18,999 nucleotides of DNA from Chrysochromulina parva (Eukaryota; Haptophyta; Prymnesiales; Chrysochromulinaceae), in NCBI GenBank assembly GCA_002887195.1, contig PJAB01000930.1:1-18999 (forward strand), written 5' to 3'. The notes under the pieces are model-generated. The model made no database searches and was not told the origin of the DNA. It worked only from the letters and a program-made list of their open reading frames with translations. This document shows, in pieces, positions 1 through 6,594 of this stretch (position 1 is its first letter; the number at the start of each line of letters is the position of its first letter). Position numbers and translations under genes: made by a program.

Positions 1-1
1 C

Positions 2-151
2 CCCAAGAAGCCGAACTCCACGCGCGAGCTGAAGATCGAGATCCGCATCCCGGCCGACACGGTCGCCCTCTGGAGCGGCGGCGGAACGGCGGTGGGGGCC
101 CGACGGCGGGTCCTCCACGTCGTCGTGCCGGCGATGAGCGCGCGGGCGTGA
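2..151 (+). CDS. 3' end of an unidentified gene (partial)
   Basis: Frame 2 is open from the left edge to a TGA at 149-151 and encodes 49 C-terminal residues. Nearly every codon in the first half ends in G or C (AAG, CCG, AAC, TCC, ACG, CGC, GAG, CTG), which matches the confident genes in this window. The peptide has two short beta-strand-like stretches, ELKIEIRIP near the start and RVLHVVVPA near the end, separated by a glycine-rich loop. This would fit the last strands of a beta-sandwich, but I do not recognise the family. The 5' part lies outside the window. Confidence 0.5.
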   Translation, partial: PKKPNSTRELKIEIRIPADTVALWSGGGTAVGARRRVLHVVVPAMSARA

Positions 152-871
152 GCAATCAGGGGATGCGGCAGGCGGCTCCGGCGGCTCCGGCTGCTACGAC
201 GGCGAAGCCGCTGCCGGGAGCGGACGTGCGCGAGCACGCGAGGGTCGAGAGGGTGGACTGTGCGCAACCACGAGGCGATGGGGAAACCGTCGTGCCATGA
301 GAGGCGGAATCAATGGGCCTGTGCGTGCCGTGCGCACACGTGTCGGGCTGTATTCTGTCTCACACATGATATGTAATTGCGTCATGATGAGCAAAAAGGT
401 CAACTATGCAAAAAGGTCAGTACTATCCGCCCATGAATTCCTTGTCCATGTGCGTAAAAACGCGCACGCGCGCGCGCAGCTTTGACCTACTGTCGCGCAG
501 CTCTGACCAACTGCCGTCCAGTGCGTCCCTGGGCAGCTCTTTTAAGACGCGCAGCGCTTCCAACTCGGGCGATTGCCGCCGGTTCCGCTGGGACCGGTCC
601 GGCAAGCTCTCATCCCGGCTGCGGCTTGCATCACAACGCCCGAGATCGGCATGTTGTACTTCACGAAGGACGAGGCCAAGCGCCTCATCGGCATCGTCAA
701 AAGAGGTGCTGCTCTAGCAAAACGATTTGTGAACAAGGGGCCCGCGCGTGGGGAGCTCAATTTTCTCTCTATCCATGTGTTTCGTAACGGCGTCCCGTTG
801 TTCTTCACGATTCACACGACCTCTCTCTATCCAAGTGTGAACATTAACAGGGACGCTCTCAGAGAGGATCT
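152..871. other. intergenic region with no convincing gene
   Basis: This stretch precedes the prolyl hydroxylase gene. It holds a short alternating CG/CA tract near 460-478 and an imperfect direct repeat reading CTCTCTATCCA-GTGT at about 764-780 and again at 822-838, just upstream of the next start codon. A motif CAATCAGGGG at 153-162 resembles units found in the HECT-gene introns. Around 640-720 a piece of one frame (containing YFTKDEAKRLIGIVK) has coding-like codon use and could be a decayed exon or a gene fragment. It has no clear start or family, so I did not call it. Confidence 0.4.
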
Positions 872-2098
872 ATGCGGCGCCCCTTGAAGCTCCTCGCGAT
901 TGGCGTGCTAGCTGCCGTCTTCTTTTTGCTATTTACGGTTTTGCTATATACGACCGCGCCTGAGCTTGTACACACAGCGGCGACAAGTGCACGCCGCAAG
1001 CTAGCGCGTCGTCAGGGGCAGGAGCAGCAGCAGCAGCAGCAGCAGCAGCCATCCTTGGCGAGCCGCCTCGCACTCAATGAGTCGATGGTTCATAAGCTTG
1101 GCATGACACGAAGGTTCGATGCCGATAGCTTGCTGGCGCGCGTGGAGCGGAAGCTGTTGCCGTTTCACACGGAGAAGTTGGAGACAGATCCTCCTTGCAA
1201 GGACGAACACGACTCGTGCAAGCAGTGGGCAGCATCTGGAGAGTGCTCAGCGAACCCGGTGTACATGCGCAACAGCTGCCCCGCATCGTGCGACTCGTGC
1301 TCCGACATCGCCAAGCGCAGACGCATATGCCATCGAACTCTGGAAACTCAGCCGCTCCTCCGCAGCGGTGGCATCGACGCCACGTTTGTGAGGCTTCTTG
1401 CTCTGATGGAGCCAACCCACGAGGTGATCGTACATTCGCGCCCTCCAAAGGGTCCTTGGATCGTGACGATTGAGGACTTCCTGGCCGAGCATGAGATACG
1501 CGCGATGATCGAAAAGGGTGGTCACCATTTCGAGAGATCCCTTGCCGGTGATGGCATCAGTCCCGTACGCACCTCAAAGACGTCATGGTGCAACGTGCCG
1601 TTCTGCGAGGCCGATCCCACGATCCGTTCGATCAAGAATCGCGTCGCCAACGTTACGGGCGTCCCGCTGCAGAATTCGGAGCACGTGCAGGTGCTGCACT
1701 ACGATCCGGGCGACTTTTACCGGCAGCACCACGACCAGAACGCGCACCCGCAGTCGCCTTGGGGGCCCCGGCTATTCACTTTCTTCTTGTACCTGAACTA
1801 CGTCGAGGAGGGTGGGGGCACGCGCTTCAACCATTTGAATCTCACTGTCGATCCCAAGCCCGGTCGGGCGCTTATGTGGCCCTCGGTCTTTGACGAGGAC
1901 CCGAGCGCAACGAAGCGCGTGTCCGACTACCGCACAACCCACGAAGCACTAACTGTGGTTACGGGTAGCAAGCTCGCTGCGAACATGTGGCTTCATCAAT
2001 ACGACTTCCAGACCACGCTTGCTGCGGGCTGCAAGAATGAGGACCACTCCACGTGTGGTGACTGTGATGGACCTGATTTGGGCAGCCGGCGCTATTGA
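872..2098 (+). CDS. ShKT domain-containing prolyl 4-hydroxylase (2OG-Fe(II) oxygenase), type II membrane protein
   Basis: A 408-residue protein starting at ATG 872. Residues 7-28 form one hydrophobic segment after a basic N-terminus, so it is probably a type II ER/Golgi membrane protein with a lumenal catalytic part. Eight glutamines follow at 52-59. Residues 109-143 carry the six-cysteine ShKT pattern (C109, C116, C125, C136, C140, C143). The C-terminal part is a prolyl 4-hydroxylase double-stranded beta-helix: the iron ligands are H286 and D288 in HHD and distal H357, and K367, ten residues later, is placed to bind the 2-oxoglutarate carboxylate. The family hydroxylates peptidyl proline, using O2 and 2-oxoglutarate. 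Extra cysteines (C387, C395, C398) near the C-terminus may form disulfides. Substrates could include proline-rich wall proteins such as the one at the right of this window, but that is inference. The gene is intronless and converges on the minus-strand gene ending at 2956. Confidence 0.92.
   Translation: MRRPLKLLAIGVLAAVFFLLFTVLLYTTAPELVHTAATSARRKLARRQGQEQQQQQQQQPSLASRLALNESMVHKLGMTRRFDADSLLARVERKLLPFHTEKLETDPPCKDEHDSCKQWAASGECSANPVYMRNSCPASCDSCSDIAKRRRICHRTLETQPLLRSGGIDATFVRLLALMEPTHEVIVHSRPPKGPWIVTIEDFLAEHEIRAMIEKGGHHFERSLAGDGISPVRTSKTSWCNVPFCEADPTIRSIKNRVANVTGVPLQNSEHVQVLHYDPGDFYRQHHDQNAHPQSPWGPRLFTFFLYLNYVEEGGGTRFNHLNLTVDPKPGRALMWPSVFDEDPSATKRVSDYRTTHEALTVVTGSKLAANMWLHQYDFQTTLAAGCKNEDHSTCGDCDGPDLGSRRY
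1025..1048 (+). repeat. (CAG)8 trinucleotide repeat coding for polyglutamine
   Basis: Eight perfect CAG units encode Q52-Q59 of the prolyl hydroxylase, in the stalk between the membrane segment and the ShKT domain. The tract is pure, so its length is likely to vary between strains. Confidence 0.95.
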
Positions 2099-2955
2099 GT
2101 CGGGCCCGCGACGCGATCGTGCTGCCTCCCCGCAGCCACCCTCTGCCGCGAGCTCCGCAGGACCGCACAGGCCTCGGCGCTCGAACAGGCCTGGAGTCGG
2201 TCCGCACAAGCCTCGGCGCCGGTATCGCGAGAGACTGCTTATGTGTAAGCTAATAGGGTCGATATAGTTGGGGTACGAGGCAGCAAGCAGGCTAGAGTCG
2301 TAGTATCGGAGTTCGTTTTCGCGGGCGGTGTCGCCAGGCGTCCGCCCGGGGCCCCGGCGTTCCGTTGTTCCAATGGAGGGTAAGCCTTGTCCGAACGTCC
2401 CCCGGCCCCGGGACCTGGGGCGCGGCCGTTCCGCGCTTCCGGGATCCGCGGACGGGCACCCGGCACGCGCGGGATCTGTCCACAACGTCCGTTCTGTGAA
2501 AGCGTTCCGGCGGTCCACGTAACCAACTTTTTCATGCGCACCGTTCTAGGCCCCGTTCTGCGTCGCTGGGGCACGGGCTCCCTGCAAGAAAGTGGAGCGA
2601 AAACAGACGGTGTGGCCCGGCTCCCGCCCGCCCCCGCGCCCGAAGTCCGAAGTGCGCGAAGTCCGAAGTGCGAAGAGGCGAGAGGCCGAGACTATTCTCG
2701 AGAGAGGAATCATAAAATATTTGAAGAAGGTGGTGCCGGCGGCATCCCAGTTAAGGGCGGTATGTTAGACCCGGGCGTCACCGTGGGCCATCTGGCCGCT
2801 GATGACCCTTCGACGCGCGCAGATATCAGTAGTGTCTATAACCGCCCACCAGCTCCGCCCAGCCCTCGGTCGCATCAACCCTGCGTATTTCCCTGGCGCA
2901 TGGCTACAACCGCCCGTGTGCCCCACAGGCATGCACCGCACACTTTGAGTGAGTC
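2099..2955. other. convergent intergenic region
   Basis: This spacer lies between two genes that end facing each other and must hold both 3' ends. No reading frame here looks coding. There are short direct repeats: CCGAAGTGCG recurs at about 2644-2674 within GAAGTCCGAAGTGCG units, and AGGCCTCGGCGC-like copies occur at about 2167-2220. I see no RNA gene and no clear polyadenylation signal. Confidence 0.45.
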
Positions 2956-4440
2956 TCACTGCATCATCTTGTCGTAGAACACCATCGCTGAGGGGTCCTG
3001 AAGGCCAGAGCGCGGCTTGTACCCATCAGTTGCCTTGAGCTTCATGGGAGAAGCTGTGGGCTTGAAGGCGGGCGCGTCCGACGCCGAGACGGGATCGTAG
3101 CGGGAGTCGCGGCCAAAGGGATGCGGCAACAGCCAGTGGGCGGAGAAGTCAATGGGCATCTTCGCCTCCGAGGTGGACAGGTAGAGACCCTGCACCTGCA
3201 GCGTGTTCACGTGCAGCTTGGCAAGCTCGTCCATACCCTCGCGCACCAAGCGTCGCTCGTGCTCGTACGACCAGCGCGTCTCTGACGGCACGAGCGTCGC
3301 CGCCGCCGCGTCGAAGGTCGTCATGGCCTCAGAGAGGAGAGTCTTGAGAGTCACCTCGATGTTCGCCGCGGGCTTCTGCGCCTGTACTTTGGCGCGGAAC
3401 TTGGCGAGCGTCTGCTTTTGGAGCGCCTGCAGCTGCTTGCGGAACGGGTTGTACAGCGCGCGCTTGAGCTGCTCCGAGAGCGCCGTGCGTGCGGCACCCA
3501 CCGGGGCAGCAGCCGTGAGGGAGGTCGACTCGGCGTCGAAGCGCTCGAGAGCGCTCACGATCAGCGCCGTGCACTGCTCGCCGAAGTCGGTGAGGAGCGC
3601 GGCGTCACTCGCCTTGCGCAGCGCACCCGCCGCCTTCTGGAAGTCGCGCGCGGCCGCCTCCGCGAGCTGCGCGCACTGGTACGCAGCGTGCACCTCCGCC
3701 GGCGACGCTGGCACGCTCGACGCGGGAGCGAGCTCGCTCGCGCGCCCGAGGCTCGCGAGGAAGGCGGAGGCGGGTGCGCCGGCGTTCGCGAAGACGTACG
3801 AGGGCGAGGCGGCGTCCATCAGCGCACCGGCGAGCCGCGCGAGGCTCTGCTCGTAGCCCTCGGCCGACGTGCGCGGCACGAAGAAGCAACGAAGCTGCAG
3901 CGGTGACGGCGCCTGGTCGCCGCCCGAGAGGCCTGCAACGAGCTCGTCGAGCTGCTTGGCAGCAAAGGCCTTCACCTCCGCCTCGGAGACCTCGGTGCTG
4001 TCGAAGTCAGTGACTGTCAGCAGCAGCACTTTCGGCCCCGGCCGCACCTCGCGCAGCAGCGCGCTGCGCCGCAGCAGCGGCAGCAGCTGCGCGAGGCCAA
4101 ACGGCGCCGAGTCGACCAGGTCGGCGAAGCGCACCTCGAGTGCGACCGCATCGCACGCGGCGACCGCCGCGGCGCCGTCGGGCGCGTCTGCCGCGCCGGC
4201 CCCCTCCACATCGACGAGCACTAGCGAGTTGGGTCCTTGCACCAGGCACACTGGGCTGCCGCTCGGGGCGGCGAGCGCCTCAGCAAGGACCGCAGACTGT
4301 CCAACGCGGCTGGCACCGCAGCACGCGACGGCCACCACGGGCAGGTCGCCCGCGGTCTTGAGGGCTGCATTGCTCGCCGGAAGGAGAGCCTTGCCAAGGG
4401 CGCCGCCGCAGAGCAGCGCGAGGAGTGGAGCGACGCGCAT
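2956..4440 (-). CDS. Sey1/RHD3-like (GB1-type) GTPase-related protein with signal peptide, probable pseudo-GTPase
   Basis: A 494-residue protein. The ATG at 4440 is chosen because it opens directly into a signal peptide (MRVAPLLALLCGGALG, cleavage near residue 16-25); the in-frame extension upstream lacks an ATG. Residues 34-215 look like a GB1/RHD3 GTPase domain: P-loop-like GASRVGQS (42-49), strand and switch-like LVLVDVEG (73-80), and TVTDFDST (142-149) where Sey1 proteins have a V-I-R-D motif. Residues 250-380 resemble the Sey1 helical domain. The P-loop lysine is replaced by Gln48 and the arginine before the family aspartate by Thr, so GTP hydrolysis is doubtful. No pair of C-terminal membrane helices is visible, unlike ER-fusion Sey1/atlastin. 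The tail has an aromatic, basic PHPFGRDSRY segment (439-448). The leader suggests the ER lumen or a complex plastid. Family assignment is from motif reading only. Confidence 0.72.
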   Translation of the reverse strand: MRVAPLLALLCGGALGKALLPASNAALKTAGDLPVVAVACCGASRVGQSAVLAEALAAPSGSPVCLVQGPNSLVLVDVEGAGAADAPDGAAAVAACDAVALEVRFADLVDSAPFGLAQLLPLLRRSALLREVRPGPKVLLLTVTDFDSTEVSEAEVKAFAAKQLDELVAGLSGGDQAPSPLQLRCFFVPRTSAEGYEQSLARLAGALMDAASPSYVFANAGAPASAFLASLGRASELAPASSVPASPAEVHAAYQCAQLAEAAARDFQKAAGALRKASDAALLTDFGEQCTALIVSALERFDAESTSLTAAAPVGAARTALSEQLKRALYNPFRKQLQALQKQTLAKFRAKVQAQKPAANIEVTLKTLLSEAMTTFDAAAATLVPSETRWSYEHERRLVREGMDELAKLHVNTLQVQGLYLSTSEAKMPIDFSAHWLLPHPFGRDSRYDPVSASDAPAFKPTASPMKLKATDGYKPRSGLQDPSAMVFYDKMMQ

Positions 4441-4490
4441 TGCGAGATCTCCGCCCGGGAGCGCTTCTGATGATTGCGGGTCGAAAAAGA
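4441..4490. promoter_or_regulatory. 50-bp divergent promoter/5' leader region
   Basis: The inferred start codons of the Sey1-like gene (minus, 4440) and the YchJ-like gene (plus, 4491) are only 50 bases apart. The two genes must therefore share a bidirectional promoter, or one promoter must lie inside the other gene's transcript. An alternative in-frame ATG for the plus gene at 4470 would shorten the gap to 29 bases. No TATA-like box is evident. Confidence 0.5.
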
Positions 4491-5237
4491 ATGGCGACAC
4501 ACGTCATCTTCTTACTTATTTGCCTTGGCGCACCCCACACTGCCGTCGCACTCCAGCACCGATTTGTGGTGCGCGCGGCCGGATGCAGCAGCCGACGCGC
4601 GTGCCGCATGGTAGGAGAGGAATCATCAACGGCGCCCGACTCTCGCAAGGTGACTGCGAAAGCAAAGAGGCTCATTGCAATCGAGGGCACCGGCGGCGTG
4701 CGGCCACGCAAAGGAGCGAAGCATAGCGAGCAAAAGGTGGCGAGTTCCGGGCTCGGCTTTGGCGCCAAGAGGTCCACACTCAATTTCGACCGTCGGCCCA
4801 AGACGATTGGAACGGACTGTTTGTGCGGCTCGGGAAAAGCGTATGGAGACTGCTGTGCGATCGCGCACGAGCGTGGCGGTACCGAGAGCACCGAGGCTCT
4901 CGTGAGAGCGCGCTTTTCCGCGTACGCGTATCGACTCCCGGAGTTCCTGATGCAGACCACGGACCCTCAAGGGCCTGAGTTTGTGGCTGATACAGGAGCG
5001 TGGACGAGATCCCTCCTCGGCTTCTGTGATGACTTTGAGATGCAGAGCCTCGAGATCGGCGAGGTCGAGCAGGTCGCAGGCGATGCTCTGCTCGGGCACG
5101 TGGCCTTCCGGGCCAACATGGTGAAGAAGGGCACCCTCAATCTCATGACACTGTGCGAGCGCAGCAAATTCCGGCGCGGCGGCGACGGCAACTGGCTCTA
5201 CGTTGATGGCGTGGTGAACTACGAGGCGCAATCATGA
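4491..5237 (+). CDS. YchJ-like SEC-C zinc-motif protein with N-terminal leader
   Basis: A 248-residue protein if started at ATG 4491. This start is preferred over ATG 4470 because it begins a clean hydrophobic leader (residues 3-21) ending in an AVAL-Q-type cleavage site, followed by a basic Ser/Arg stretch that could be a transit peptide. Residues 110-122 read C-x-CGSGKAYGDCC, the SEC-C zinc-binding motif (C110, C112, C121, C122). It is followed by the YchJ signature TEALVRARFSAYAYR (134-148) and an NTF2-like domain ending near GNWLYVDG (233-240). Bacterial YchJ proteins are about 150 residues; this one carries roughly 100 extra N-terminal residues rich in Lys/Arg. Function is unknown in the family; SEC-C motifs also occur in SecA and methionine aminopeptidase. 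Location is inferred as plastid or secretory. Confidence 0.85.
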   Translation: MATHVIFLLICLGAPHTAVALQHRFVVRAAGCSSRRACRMVGEESSTAPDSRKVTAKAKRLIAIEGTGGVRPRKGAKHSEQKVASSGLGFGAKRSTLNFDRRPKTIGTDCLCGSGKAYGDCCAIAHERGGTESTEALVRARFSAYAYRLPEFLMQTTDPQGPEFVADTGAWTRSLLGFCDDFEMQSLEIGEVEQVAGDALLGHVAFRANMVKKGTLNLMTLCERSKFRRGGDGNWLYVDGVVNYEAQS

Positions 5238-5430
5238 CGGAAACCTAGCGCGTCTTTCGACTTGTAAATTCAAAACGTAGGATTTGTATGTAAAAAGATA
5301 TCCGGAGCTGAGACTCTCGCCGCCTCTCGTGAAGAGGAAAGTGCATCTCCCCGTTCGGGTCACGTTCTCGACTTTGAGGGCGCAATCTGAGAAGCTCGGC
5401 TCACCTTCTGCGCTCTCCCTTTTCGGCGAG

Positions 5431-6039
5431 ATGAAGCTGTCCCTTCTCCTGCTCGCCACGATGGAGGCGGCTGCTCTCGTGATTTCACCAGCTGTCATCC
5501 ACTCGCCGAGAACCGTGAACTCGCACATCGCCATGAGCACGTATGGTGAGCGTCTGGTTTCTAGCCATGCACAACTGGCCATTCGACACACACACCCTCA
5601 CTCGCGTGTTCTCCTCCCCTGTCCCGCTCTCGCAGCGGAATACATGCGATCGCGTGGCATGGCAGCACCGACAATGGTGCCCGCCCCTGTGGCCACTCCG
5701 ATGACTAGCTATGCAGAGTACATGCAGTCCCGCGGCATGCCCACTGCTCCGATCGTGGCGCCCTCCTCCGTGGCGACTTTTGAGAACTACATGAAGTCCC
5801 GCGGCATGGCTGACTCTGCTCCGATCGCTGCGCCCGCGGCTGCACGGGGGCCGAGCTTTGAGGAGTACATGAAGACTCGCGGCACGGCTGCGCCGTCTGC
5901 GTCGATTGCCGCCGAGCCGATCGTGGCGATCACGCCCAAGGCAGGAACGTCGGCCGCCCGCATTCCGTGGGGCTCCGACCTCGCGATTTGCGAGTTCGTC
6001 GTGGACGGTGTGAAGAGGCGTTACCGCATCGTGCAGTAG
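5431..6039 (+). CDS. small secretory/plastid-leader protein with four YxxYMxSRGM repeats (two exons)
   Basis: Coding exons are 5431-5545 and 5636-6039, giving 172 residues. The ATG at 5431 starts a hydrophobic leader (residues 1-23). Splicing out 5546-5635 joins a split codon and restores a first repeat, YAEYMRSRGM (38-47), that matches the other three: YAEYMQSRGM (64-73), FENYMKSRGM (87-96) and FEEYMKTRGT (113-122). Repeat starts are 26, 23 and 26 residues apart, with Ala/Pro/Val-rich linkers that look disordered. The C-terminus (about 148-172) is different, with WGSDLAICEFVVDG followed by a basic end. I do not recognise a family. The layout resembles sticker-and-spacer scaffold proteins such as Rubisco linkers, but the motif is not one I can match to a known linker. 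Confidence 0.75.
   Translation: MKLSLLLLATMEAAALVISPAVIHSPRTVNSHIAMSTYGERLVSSHAQLAIRHTHPHSRVLLPCPALAAEYMRSRGMAAPTMVPAPVATPMTSYAEYMQSRGMPTAPIVAPSSVATFENYMKSRGMADSAPIAAPAAARGPSFEEYMKTRGTAAPSASIAAEPIVAITPKAGTSAARIPWGSDLAICEFVVDGVKRRYRIVQ
5542..5886 (+). repeat. four protein-level repeats [YF]xxYM[RQK][ST]RG[MT]
   Basis: The span covers the four motif copies, counted after splicing. The invariant core is Y-M at positions 4-5 and R-G at positions 8-9 of each ten-residue unit, with a variable charged or polar residue between. The DNA of the copies differs at third positions, so the protein motif rather than the DNA repeat appears to be conserved. Confidence 0.85.
5546..5635 (+). other. 90-nt GT-AG intron (phase 1)
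   Basis: The donor is GTATG|GTGAGC and the acceptor follows a pyrimidine-rich run (TTCTCCTCCCCTGTCCCGCTCTCGCAG). Removing it restores the YAEYM repeat across the junction, which is strong internal support. The intron is a multiple of three and has no in-frame stop, so unspliced RNA would encode a 30-residue insert. Confidence 0.88.
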
Positions 6040-6594
6040 ATTACACGGTGCCGAACCTCGAGGCCATCCACTCGCGTGATGGCTTCTTTCCATGCCCATG
6101 ATGGGCGGACATCGCACAAGGTGAGAGCGGTACAATGAAATCAGACCGGCGCGCCGCACCATCCCGATCCCCGCGCAAGCCACATGACCCGCTCACACAC
6201 TGCCACTGTGTGACTCTGATGAACGCACGCCACCCGCATACTATGTCTCACCATTCTGGAATTAATTTCCTCAGATCTTCTCAATTCAAAATTCAATTAC
6301 ATTTCGACAATTGTCTCAAATTACCGATTTTCATATTAATTATTATAAATTGTCCTCTAGATATTCGGGGAATACTCAATACATCTCGTCGGCTACTCAA
6401 CGAAGCGTCCTGCGCGTCCTGCGGTCGGTCCTGCGGTGCCGCTCCGGCTTCGCGTCCGCGCCCGCATAGGGCGGGGCGCGCGGTCGCTCGGCGGGGCGGG
6501 AGAGGCGGGGGAGGGTGTGGCGGGTGCGACCCGGCGACAAACGCGTGCGACCCGGCGACAAGCGAGCAGCCGGGGCCGCGTCGAGGGGCCGCGC
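6040..6594. other. intergenic region with AT-rich island
   Basis: This spacer lies between two converging genes. Bases about 6249-6385 are strikingly AT-rich for this locus (runs such as TATTAATTATTATAAATTG) and may contain 3'-end signals. Nearer the minus-strand gene a 17-bp unit GTGCGACCCGGCGACAA is repeated exactly at 6524-6540 and 6545-6561, next to G-rich runs (6486-6530). No gene is visible. Confidence 0.5.

Noticed and set aside
651..887. short plus-strand frame containing YFTKDEAKRLIGIVK
   Set aside because: Codon use is coding-like over about 70 bases, but the frame then degrades and overlaps the prolyl hydroxylase start. It may be a gene fragment but is not supported as a gene.
2387..2977. 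196-codon plus-strand open frame in the convergent gap
   Set aside because: It has no ATG supported by context, Pro/Arg-rich composition and no family, and it overlaps the end of the minus-strand gene.
3203..3856. 217-codon plus-strand open frame
   Set aside because: It is antisense to the Sey1-like gene and Ser/Ala/Arg-rich; the minus strand has the structured domain.
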